Shown here in pieces: positions 54,420 to 64,000 of a stretch of DNA of 64,000 nt. The notes beneath the pieces were generated by a model. The model had not been told where the DNA came from and did no database searches. It saw nothing but the letters and a program-made list of their open reading frames with translations. Position numbers and translations under genes: made by a program. The stretch's first letter is position 1, and each line of letters begins with the position of its first letter. The stretch comes from Saturnia japonica (taxonomy: Eukaryota; Arthropoda; Insecta; Lepidoptera; Saturniidae), in the NCBI GenBank assembly GCA_033032175.1, contig CM065325.1, positions 6,352,930 to 6,416,929 on the forward strand, given 5' to 3'.

Positions 54420-56640
54420 ATTTGCCAAAATCGAAACACGCAAAACCAAATCAGTATTTAATGAGAATAGTGTGTACTTTCTTAGGCACAACTATTCAAT
54501 TACTTATCTAGTATAGCGGCAGCTGTCCATCGAGTACCAGGATGATCTGAACATCGAAAAGAAAAACTCGTCTGAAAACTCGTCTGAAACCGTCACTAAT
54601 ATTCACAATTTTATTGGATGTAACTTCGTATATGTTATTACAAAAAATATTTAGGTATTATTATACTTTAATTTTTTTTTTTTATTAAAAAAATTCAAAT
54701 GCACGGATGTCTGAAATAACTTAACTGTTTATTTAAAAATAAATAGTAAGAGGTTACTAAACCTAAGTTTTCACTGCATGCAAATAAAATATTTTCAAAT
54801 CTTCGTTTGTACCTTTTGAACCTTAAGGGCGGACTTAAAATGTGTTCGCTGGTGAAAGAGAACATTCTGAGAAAACCTATTGGTCATAAAATAAATTCAC
54901 AATGTAGTCGAGTCTGAGAACAGCAACGAGTTGCGCCCTCTGAATGCACTGGAACAAATTAGATGCGCATAGTGAACAACATAGTAGTTTCCACTGATAT
55001 TGACACCCCAAAAAAATAGATATAAGATGATGATATCCTATTATTATTATGAAGTATTAATGAAATATAGTCATAATTTCAATTTAATTAAAATAGTATA
55101 TCGTCGGTGTTACAGCAATATGTTCTATGCCAAAAGATTGTCTCAATTATTGCAAAATGTTAAATCTAAAGTTACTTTCGCATTAGATCCACATTCAGGA
55201 TTGATTTATATAACACTATTTACTTTTTTATTTTACTAACGATACAGTCACACACGAATCGTAAAAAAAAAGTTTTCTCTCGTCTCTCCTATAAAATAGT
55301 TCAATGTGACAATGCCCGTATTGCAGTATCACCGACGATAATTATATAATATATATTTTTAATATATTAATTTAATAAATGTTGTGGATATTCAAAATCT
55401 AGTTATAAAAGAACATATACAGTATTATATAATATGATAAATCGAGAAAAATATTTTCATCGAAAGTACTAACAGTAATGTTAAAAAATTCAAAGATTTG
55501 CCTGGTAACAGACTGATCATTACAACTTTAGTTACTTGCAGACTTTTCAGTTTTCTATACATATTATATAAATAAGAAACACTAGCTATGTGCTATTTAC
55601 TATTATAGTATTACATGAGGCTAAACATCCGGCAGCAGTGAATTATACCGTAGAATTTATACCCTCGCCTAGCGATGGCACCATAAAACAAAGAAGTATA
55701 CTTTCTATGGATGGAACTAAAACTGCCGTATAACCGGTACATCGGATATTGCCACGGCGGATAAGGGCAATATAGATCAGTATCGATATTATCCGCGAAC
55801 ATTTCGCACGTTATAGAATGTAAACTCTATGATGTAAACAATCTAACAGCTGCCATGTTAGTTAAACAGATTGTTTATAGATAGCTCCGTCTTCATGACG
55901 AATATATTTTCTACATCTGCTAATAGCATTCCTAATGGAAAAGTGTTTTAACGAAATTGTTAACTTTACACTATTTATCAATTTTTCGTCAATATCGTTG
56001 ACGTTGCGTGCGTCGCGTGATCGTTGCCACAAAAAACAGCCCTGAGAAATAATATATACAGATAATTCACTGCTAATATCAATCAAGTGTCAATATTTTA
56101 GCAATAATTTTCAGTTGACAGCCTGAGAAATTAATTACTAATACTTGGCAGTGGTGATCGCTGGACTAAATATAGAAGCGCTGATAGGCGAATACAACGC
56201 TAGCCAGCATAATCGGTTCACTCGTGTTGTCATTAGATCCCGCTTCTAACTTAACCTAGCGAATCGGGATGATCTAATCTTTACATTGGACCGAGCCGCG
56301 GCGGTGTGACGACAAACACATGAAATTTACAATAATATTCCACCGATGGAAATATAATCACATAAAATAACAATTACACTTCTATATAACATACAATATG
56401 GTATATCTAAGTATTACAAATTTTCTTTTTTAATTATTTAATATTTTTTGAAATGACTAATTTTATTGTAAGAATCTAAGTTTAGTATTAAATAATTTTT
56501 TAAATTAAATAACATTAATATTAATTGTCACATAATTATTAATTTATTTAATTGTTAATGTTTGGATAGAACTGGAATATGACGGACGTATTATGAAAAA
56601 AATAAACAATTTTAAACGTTCGGCGAAAATATTGTTTTAT
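54420..56640. other. No gene recognised
   Basis: Intergenic DNA after the receptor. Bases 55620-56300 are less AT-rich and hold two minus-strand frames of 63 and 74 codons without family resemblance; an old transposon is the likely source. Confidence 0.4.
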
Positions 56641-56653
56641 TCTTTTATTACCA

Positions 56654-57252
56654 TACTAGCTGTGTCCCAGGTTTCTCTGCGTTAATTTTATTTGACATAC
56701 ACCGCGCCGCGAACGCGCCCGTGTTGCCTATCATAATTGTTTTTTCCCACAAGTACAAATTATTTAAATTTTTCATTATTTCCTAAACTATGTGTCCAAA
56801 TAACATGCTATATGATAAAGTAACTTTTGTTCGTAAGGATTAATATGCCATGTCTAAAAATAATGCTCATAAATCACTTTTTAATTTTCAACAAATGTTT
56901 GTCACAAAGTACCTTATTGTGGCTTATGTATATAAAAGATAGGCATATTCTTTCACGGACTTTTTTAGGTATACTAAGAACTAAGGATTTTTTTTAAATA
57001 ATGAATTTACATATCATTAATCATTACGTCAGCGCAAGCGAATAAAGAAGTTCGAGATGGCTTCCACTTCCGACTTACTTAAAAAAATAAATATTTAAGG
57101 CTAACTGAGATTTGTAGACTAATGTTAAATTAATAGCCTATACTATTCCTAGTAAGTCTAGCTATCATATATATAAAGAACTTTTCTTAGTTCCAGAGAT
57201 TAGCGAACAAACAAACAAACAAAAAACTCTTCCACTGTATTATATTATTACT
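56654..57252 (+). repeat. Family D repeat
   Basis: Head ACTAGCTGTGTCCCAGG, tail CCAGAGATTAGCGAACAAAC then AAACAAACAAAAAACTC. It is joined end to head with copy A7. Confidence 0.5.
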
Positions 57253-57775
57253 AGCTGTGCTGGCTTCGCTCACGTGTACTACAGAATGCCCTCGCAAATC
57301 TTACTTCCCCGCTCCCGGCTATTATAAAGACAGAAATGCTTATTGTGGGTGTTCCCAAGATGAAGTATACTCTCGTTGACTTTTTTGTAGGTCTTTTTAA
57401 TGTCTACAATTGTTTAGTACATTAATTTTCTATATATGTTATGGTTTACTCAGACGTAAGCCATTTAAGCGCCTAAATTGATTCACCATGACCAGTTTTT
57501 TTTTTTATTTGTGCGGAACCCTAATTCTTTCTCTAAAATAAAGGTAGCCTATGTTACTTCCTATAAATTCTATTATATACCGGTCAAAATGCCGTCAAAA
57601 TCGGTCCAACCGTTTCGGAGATTACCCGGAACAAACAGACAGACAGATAAAAATTTTAAAATGGTTTTTTTTATAGGTATCGCTATATACTTTCATATGC
57701 ATTTAGTAAAAAGCTGTTCTTTTGACATTACAAACAGACACTTCAATTTTATTAATTGTATAGATAACAATAATA
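57253..57775 (+). repeat. Family A repeat, full length (copy A7)
   Basis: Head CTAGCTGTGCTGGCTTCGCT, CAAAATCGGTCCAACCGTTT in the middle, tail CACTTCAATTTTATTAATTG then TATAGAT. Confidence 0.7.
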
Positions 57776-57784
57776 ATTAATATA

Positions 57785-58140
57785 CTACTGTGTCCGAAAA
57801 GTATCCGAACTATACCTGTAACTTCGCACAGGCATTATTTTTCGTTATCCGCATCATGACATCCTTCGAAGTAGTCGTCACCCTTCGACTTGACAAGACG
57901 CTCTCATTGGTGCTTGCACATCCTAATGCAGTTCTGGTAATCGGTGTTCGGAATGGCCATGAGTGCAAGCGTCGCATTCGTTTCAACCGTCTCTCTATCG
58001 TCAAGCCGGTGTCCTTTGAGCGGCATTTTTAATTTTGAGAACAGCTCAAAAGTCTCAGGGGGCTATGTCGGGACTGCAGTGAGGCTGACGGAGTTCTTTA
58101 ATATAGTGTTTCGCTAAAAACTATTGCACGAGGTTTTTGT
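57785..58140 (-). mobile_element. Tc1/mariner transposase C-terminal fragment
   Basis: The minus strand reads RQPHCSPDIAP, NATLALMAIPNTDYQNCIRM, CKHQWERLVKSKGDYFEGCH. This is the third-Asp block and GDYFEG end typical of mariner-like transposases, with stops between. The N-terminal two thirds is missing. Confidence 0.8.
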
Positions 58141-58872
58141 TTTACTTTGGTTTTAAAATTAAATGTTTTGTAATCAAGTCGTCAAAAAATATTTTTTAGG
58201 CGCTTACATGGCTTACCCTGGCTAAACCTTTTGAGATACATCAAAATAATTTTCTAAATAATTTTTTAGTCCTTTAAAAAGCCTACAGAAATGTCTATCT
58301 CCTACAATCACAACTTCGTCTGCGTCACATAAGAGAGAAAGAGAGAGGAGGGTTAGAGAGAGTGGCACCTATAATACAATTCTAAAGGAACTAAGAATTT
58401 TTTTTAGTTTGCTGCTGAGTTATTTTAAGACTTTGTTATCTCCTAAGATATTCATTGAAATCAATTGATCTAATAGGCAAATTTTCTTCAAAATTAAATA
58501 TTTATGATGAATAACGTATTTATTTCGATTAGGATTAAAATCATGATTATAAAAAAAAACACCTTCGCAACGAATGCATTAATTTAGAACAAATTTTTAT
58601 TACCCTAAAAAGGTTATATTGAGTGAATTAATAGAATATGCTTTTTTAAACATAACATATCTAGGCGACCGAGCTGCACTCGGTGTCTTACAAAACAAAA
58701 AACAACTATCTGGGTAAACTCGGAATGTAAAACATTATCTAAATACGAAGTTTCGTCAGAATCGTTGGTGCTGTATTCAAGATATATATACAAGAATTGC
58801 TCACTTAATACTATTAGATGACATCACTTTGTAAATTGCACCCGTGCGAAGCTGAGGCGGGTCGCTAGTATG
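58140..58872 (-). repeat. Family B repeat, long copy
   Basis: It contains TTTGTAATCAAGTCGTCAAA and GCGCTTACATGGCTTACCC. The head end (plus) is GCACCCGTGCGAAGCTGAGG then CGGGTCGCTAGT. Confidence 0.55.
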
Positions 58873-59246
58873 TTATAATATGATATTTAATTATTTCTTT
58901 TGTGAACAGTTACTACCATCAGATAGCCAGGACAGACAAAATGCCACATCCGCGCATTTAATTAGTTAAAAATATTCACATCGAAACGATTTGCCAGGCT
59001 TCATCCGTATTGTTGTGTACAATAAAATATTTTTTAATATGAGTATTCTAAACCATTGAATTTAAATAAATGCATAACCAGAAAACATAATTTAAATTAA
59101 GTTTTATATAAATTTATCGTCAGTAGAAGCTTACAATTATTCGACACTCCTAAACTTTAAATAGCGCAAAAAAATCGCATTATGATATCGATTAGAAATT
59201 GCATCGTTTAAATCAAGTATCGATTACTACGAGTCGAGTTACTACG

Positions 59247-59253
59247 TATAGTA
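59247..59253 (+). promoter_or_regulatory. TATA-like box and initiator of a new plus-strand gene
   Basis: TATAGTA at 59247 is followed 29 bases later by an arthropod initiator TTCAGTC (A+1 at about 59276). A short leader runs to ATG 59355. The spacing fits a focused insect core promoter. Confidence 0.45.
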
Positions 59254-59354
59254 CGATAATTAGCTAGGCTCATTCAGTCAACAGTCTCACGCGGGTTTCA
59301 TAGTGCATACTCAACTCGTGTCCATTTGAATATAAGCGATACGAAAATAAAAAT

Positions 59355-59360
59355 ATGAAG
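59355..59360 (+). CDS. Candidate first coding exon (Met-Lys) of a gene running right
   Basis: ATG AAG is followed directly by GTAAGT, with AAAT before the ATG. A first exon of a few codons split by an intron, behind a TATA/initiator promoter, is a common layout for insect secreted and cuticle protein genes; the signal peptide would then begin in exon 2. I found no convincing second exon before base 64000. The product is unknown and the cuticle-type idea rests on gene layout alone. Confidence 0.4.
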
Positions 59361-59364
59361 GTAA

Positions 59365-60715
59365 GTGTATACTCATCTCATACATATTTGTCTTTCAACT
59401 ATAAATAATATTATCATTCTTTAATTAATACACGTGTCATTGACATAATATTGTATTAGCTAAAGATTAAATCTTGTATACGTATATTCATATAAATTGT
59501 GGATGTACCTAGTTGAACATGAAAGAAAATTAACTTTTATGTTAGTTTCATTTTAAACTATAGAAAAGAAGCTTAGTTTTTTTTAAAATTTTATTTCAAA
59601 GAAAATAATTGCGTTTATGTTTTTTTTTTACAAATACCTTACTTAACATGTTATTTCCTTAGAGAAAATTTCGAATGTTTTCATAGCACATTTCGCTTTT
59701 AAAACTAAGTAATAGCAAAAACTGTTATGAGGTCGATATATTATGTTATTCCAGTGTACATTTGATTCTTGAATAGTTATTTTCCAAATTATGCTTTATT
59801 ATGGGTATTATGAAAGTACCCACACTTTCACAAATCTCAGACTTGATTTCATTAAAACGGAATATTTCTATTAACACGGTAAACAAAGTCTAAATATTAT
59901 AAAAGTACATAACATTCCAAGCAAAGAATAAAATATTCCTGCATAAGTCACGAGTTTCGTTATGGGCTTTCCTATCAGTGTAATAGATTCGCTAGCGTAT
60001 CAAATATTATAATTATGTAGTTAATTATTAATCTAAGTCACAGTGTAATAAAATGTTAACATACATGTATACATAATTACCTACACATATGTAGTATTTT
60101 ATGAATGTAGTTAGCACTTTTACATGTTTACAGTTCAGACTCGTTGAGATATCAAAGGTACAAAACTGTGAAAGTTAGTTTAGGACGTTTTAATAACGTG
60201 AACTGTTTATTGTGATAAACTTGTTATTTTTTATGCTAACCTTTTTTTAGTTTATCGATGTGGTTGTAAAGGTTAACCCAGACGTTAATTACGAAGGTTG
60301 TGATGTTAATAGAAAACAAAATATAATATCTTTTACATCTATATTTCACTCGTTTGCAAAAACATCTTTTACCTTGTCGTCTAAAGACGCTTCAAACGTA
60401 TTCAAGTATGTTTGAAATGTAAAAATACAATTTTACCATATCACTGGAACTTTCCAGTTAGTGAGTGATACGATTGATAAATTATCAATACCATAATGTT
60501 CTAGTGGCTTCTATTGTTAAAATAACTACATCCGTGAGTACTTTTTGTAGTTATGAGATAAAACACTCCGTTATTTATCATTATTACATGTTTGCATCAT
60601 ATTGCATTCTACTAAATTATTTTAATATGCTTTACAGAAACTGTTTCTCATTGTATTATTTCTTTCACAAAATTTTGTTAACTTTATCCCAATGTGGACA
60701 GTAAAGTATGCAATG
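59365..60715. other. No feature recognised; possible first intron
   Basis: AT-rich. If the 59355 exon is real, this is its intron. The frame at 60465-60704 is A/T-biased with no protein-like pattern. Confidence 0.4.
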
Positions 60716-60720
60716 AACAC

Positions 60721-60738
60721 GTAGGTATATATACCTAC
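60721..60738. repeat. Perfect 18-bp palindrome
   Basis: GTAGGTATATATACCTAC, immediately 5' of the hairpin at 60744. Confidence 0.8.
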
Positions 60739-60743
60739 AAATT

Positions 60744-60815
60744 GACGGTGGAAAGTTTAATTGACTACCGTGCTTTTAACAACTTTACACGTTAGTCAAT
60801 TAACTTTTCACTGTC
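60744..60815. repeat. Strong hairpin, ~28-bp arms and ~15-nt loop
   Basis: Arm 60744-60772 (GACGGTGGAAAGTTTAATTG...) pairs with 60788-60815 (...GTCAATTAACTTTTCACTGTC) with about three mismatches and one bulge. It is either a tiny foldback element or a pre-microRNA-like stem; the sequence alone does not decide. Confidence 0.7.
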
Positions 60816-60849
60816 TATTAATAAATACCGACTTTGTTTAAATAAAACT

Positions 60850-61085
60850 AAGGTAGCAAACAAACATACGTCCCGCCGGACGGTAAGCGGTTACGGTATC
60901 TAGGTTATCGACGCTTGTAATATCAGAGGTATCACTAGCACATTCCCGCCTCGAGAAGCTCAGGAAACCCTACTCACCACAGGAACGCAACACAAGTTTA
61001 TTTGGCTGCAATTTTCTGTAGAGTGGAGGTATTAAAACCAGTCGGGCTGCCCCAAGATGAGAGAAATTAACTCATATTAGATCTC
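60850..61085 (+). repeat. Family F interspersed repeat
   Basis: GGACGGTAAGCGGTTACGGT, GGTATCACTAGCACATTCCC and AACCCTACTCACCACAGGAA correspond to 21230-21440. It ends CGGGCTGCCCCAAGATGAG. Confidence 0.55.
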
Positions 61086-61261
61086 TCAATCGTCGCCGTT
61101 GTGTTTGGATTGTACCATCAGGGACAGTACCGTCAATGTACCGAGATATTATTTAAAAAAAAAACTTAGTTTATAGTTTTATAGCAGATACCCTCATGCA
61201 CATTAGCACATAAAACTAAAGTTAAAAACGTTTTAGGCTTAAATACAAGGGGTAGATATTA

Positions 61262-61335
61262 TTAGTAGCGCTTATGGCTCAATGGTTGCTTACTCTGAGA
61301 CTGCATCGAAAGACTAGAGTTCGTTTGTTTTTCAC
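61262..61335 (+). repeat. tRNA-like SINE remnant
   Basis: TGGCTCAATGG (61275-61285) is A-box-like and AGAGTTCGTTTG a degraded B box. Confidence 0.35.
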
Positions 61336-61339
61336 AATA

Positions 61340-62500
61340 TTTAGGAAACATAAGACTGATTAACATTTACATAACGCCCTTATACATTATGCAAAAGTGA
61401 ACCATTTTTGAGTTATCATGTCTTTTTTGCTTTTTTTCAAAATAAGTCAAAAATGCAACATCAATAATTTATTTAAAAAAAGTATCAATTTCAATCTCTT
61501 TTTTTCTTATGATTTATAAAAACGATTAAACACTGGTTATTAATCAATATTTAAAAAAAATCAATTATCGGTCCAAATTTTAAAACTCTAGACGAAAAAC
61601 GACATTATTTTAATATTTTTTTGAGATTTTTTCCACTAAAATGCCTTAAAAACAAAAAAACGTTAAGAAACTTGGCTTGCAGATTATTTTAAAAGCATAA
61701 CCGTTATCTTGGCTCTCCAACAATGCATAACAACTAGGAACTTATTTCAAAGAAACTGATAAAAAAATTATCACAAAGGAAGCAGGCGGAAATTCGTATT
61801 CAAACTAAACTTAAAATCGCTGTTTGAATATCTTGCAAATATATTTAATGAGTACCTAAACTAACGTAGGAAGCAAACTGGTAGTTTAAGAAAAAAAAAC
61901 AAATCGTCATATCACCTCCTAACGGGAATACGTCGAATTACCAATAACCCTGTACAAAAACGATTTATTTTTAACGATCGTAACCTGCCTTATTTCCTAA
62001 AATATTTTTTGGTGTTTTAGAAAAAAAATGTTAAACAAACAAGTCATATGGTGGTACACCATTTATAATGTTACAAATATTATAAGGTACCTATGTTATG
62101 TGTTTATAATATTATTTATATATAACTATAAGTTTTTGTGTAATTATCACCATTATCGTTATGTAGTATCTTAAATTACACATGTACGCCAACAGATCGG
62201 TCTGTATGATGAGTGTCACGGGTTCAAATATTATCATTTATCAGGCACAACGTAGGAAACAGATGCTCTGAAATGGCGCCTATTCAACTTATATTTGAAA
62301 CTATAATTATAGTATTCACAGTCCTTTTCTTGTTGGATTTAATAAAATTAACAAAATGATTAATATTATTTAAAGAAATGAGTAAGTATATAATATATTA
62401 TTGCACTTTATTTCGTACACTGGCGAGCTTAATCCCACAAGCCACAAGGTATTTTTTTCATCTATGGTATTTGGATACAACAAGATAATAACACAAGATA
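61340..62500. other. No gene recognised
   Basis: AT-rich. A GGGTTCAAAT B-box-like site near 62218 may be another SINE remnant. Confidence 0.4.
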
Positions 62501-62504
62501 ATTT

Positions 62505-62760
62505 TTAACAAAAAACAAAAAACTTCGAAGATTTTGAGGAATTCCCTGGTGCATCTTTAAAGACAAAGGTCCAAAGACAATGAAATTAAAATGGCAACAC
62601 CCTTGAGGTATCCCCTTTCCAACTAAAATAAAATCATCGAAATCAGTTCATAAAGAAAAAAGTTATGCCTGAACATTCATTAAAAATGTACATATACATT
62701 CGAATCGAGAAACTTGAAGATGGTTGATAAAGTACAATTTTCACGTCACGTACAACAATA
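62505..62760 (+). repeat. Family C repeat
   Basis: AAGATTTTGAGGAATTCCCT, CTTGAGGTATCCCC, AGTTATGCCTGAACATTCAT and ACATACATTCGAATCGAG-like motifs match 28975-29215 inverted. Confidence 0.55.
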
Positions 62761-62764
62761 TGGT

Positions 62765-64000
62765 ATTATCTTCAAAATCATGTTTGAGATAATCCCATTT
62801 TGAAAGTTTGAATATTCACTACTGCACAACTAAAGGTTCAAAATATGTCCTAAATTATACAATTTGTATTGTAGGTAGTGCAAGAATTTGTAAAAGTAAA
62901 ATCGAGCTAACACTAAGTTGTATTTAATATAGTAATACTAAATAAATAAATACATACAAAGAAAACATATATATAGAACATACTAGAAGAAAGTAATATA
63001 AGGAAGAACCAATGAACATAAGCAACAGATTAAAAATTGTTACATTCTTACTCAAATTTTCATATATTCTATTATCTAGAATATCTTGTTAGTATAAAGA
63101 ACGATATTTTTAAACACGACCGATACTAATTTTAAATCAACCCAATTTGTGCCCGTTTTACACTTCGACTAGAAATTTCACATTTTTACTGTTGATATTT
63201 TCTGTGTTAAACAAAAAAAAATGCAACATCCTAGCAACTGTTTTATTTACAACACATAAATAGCACATTTAAACTATAACGCATACTGTGGTGTGATAAA
63301 ATTAATCATTTGAATATTGTTTTGCATTGTTATTTAATTAACTTCTTTACAGTACAATGTCCACAGAATATTCAATGCACATTTATAATTAGTTTATATA
63401 TTTAAAATAATCATAAAAATGTATAGTATAGTATATATAGTATAGTATGTATAGTATGTATTAGTAAATATTTGTATTAACAAATACTTTTTTCCAAGAA
63501 CAATTTTATTTTACATACATAACTATGGTCCAAAATTAGTCAGATGTCTGTTGCCTATGATTCCATGGAGCTTAGTATTATACTTTTAGAATTGAAATAG
63601 AAAATAGTTGGTGGCGCATGTTGATTTAAAAAGAATAGAAAATTCAAAATATGTGCGTACTTATGCGTGTACGAGAAATTTACCAAATTTTGAGCAAGCT
63701 ATCGATAGGTAAATTTTTTCAGATCTGATATCGCATTATCACTCATGGCATTCCAACTAAGTCCTTACGAGTAGCAACTTATTACGACGACCCTCAAGAC
63801 TGCAATCCTTTTGACGTTGGTTATATACTAATTATAGGCTACAGTGTCCACTTAAAATCAGTTAAGCTGCATGCCTGTTTAGTATTTCATAAAACATTCT
63901 GATACATCTATGTTGGACCAGAGTCAATAAAAGCCACTCGAGTATCATCGAATAAACCACTAAGCCAATTACACACAAGGATGAATAAATAAAAATAATT
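62765..64000. other. No gene recognised
   Basis: AT-rich DNA. A short TATAG-type microsatellite lies at 63419-63462. No exon seen. Confidence 0.4.

Noticed and set aside
1..64000. CRISPR array, operon, phage or plasmid functions
   Set aside because: Introns, SINEs, LINEs and mariners show nuclear insect DNA; no regularly spaced short repeats of CRISPR type were seen.

Overview
The window reads as nuclear DNA of a moth or butterfly (Lepidoptera). It is AT-rich, protein-coding sequence is split into short exons with GT/AG junctions, and most of the rest is interspersed repeats of lepidopteran type: tRNA-derived SINEs, a Jockey-clade and an R1-clade LINE, decayed mariners, and short elements with heads such as CTAGCTGTGCC or ACTAGCGACCCGCC. 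There is no operon, CRISPR array or prokaryotic feature.

Two genes are clear. On the minus strand, 16 exons between 40782 and 2067 encode about 838 residues of Aquarius (AQR/IBP160), the intron-binding SF1 helicase of the spliceosome. Every junction is phase-consistent. Roughly the first 270-300 residues and the last 340 or so are not in the window. On the plus strand, 41492-54399 holds an eight-exon Methuselah-like seven-transmembrane receptor. Its last exon carries an apparent one-base frameshift in a T5 run just after TM7. A third gene probably starts near 59276: a short 5'UTR, ATG-AAG, then a GTAAGT donor, with the rest to the right or outside the window. Three weaker candidates are given: a signal-anchor exon at 39689-39794 (+), a small gene or terminal exon at 27100-26777 (-), and an unassigned open segment at 44105-43863 (-).

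Layout: 1-2 kb, a MITE and intergenic or intronic DNA. 2-40.8 kb, Aqr exons separated by repeat-filled introns: family A elements at 5.9, 10.9, 11.4, 12.2 and 26 kb, mariner at 16.2 kb, a MITE at 17.6 kb, R1 LINE at 20.3-21.2 kb, Jockey LINE at 33.7-35.3 kb and a 97-bp triplet at 36.4 kb. 41.5-54.4 kb, the receptor, whose introns hold SINEs, a mariner with visible terminal repeats and two arrays of a ~120-bp repeat. 54.4-64 kb, mostly repeats, plus the start of the possible third gene and a strong hairpin at 60.74 kb.

No new defence, biosynthetic or other multigene system was found. The least expected pattern is that three of the Aqr 3' splice sites sit 31-56 bp downstream of the same end of one repeat family, always in the gene's orientation.
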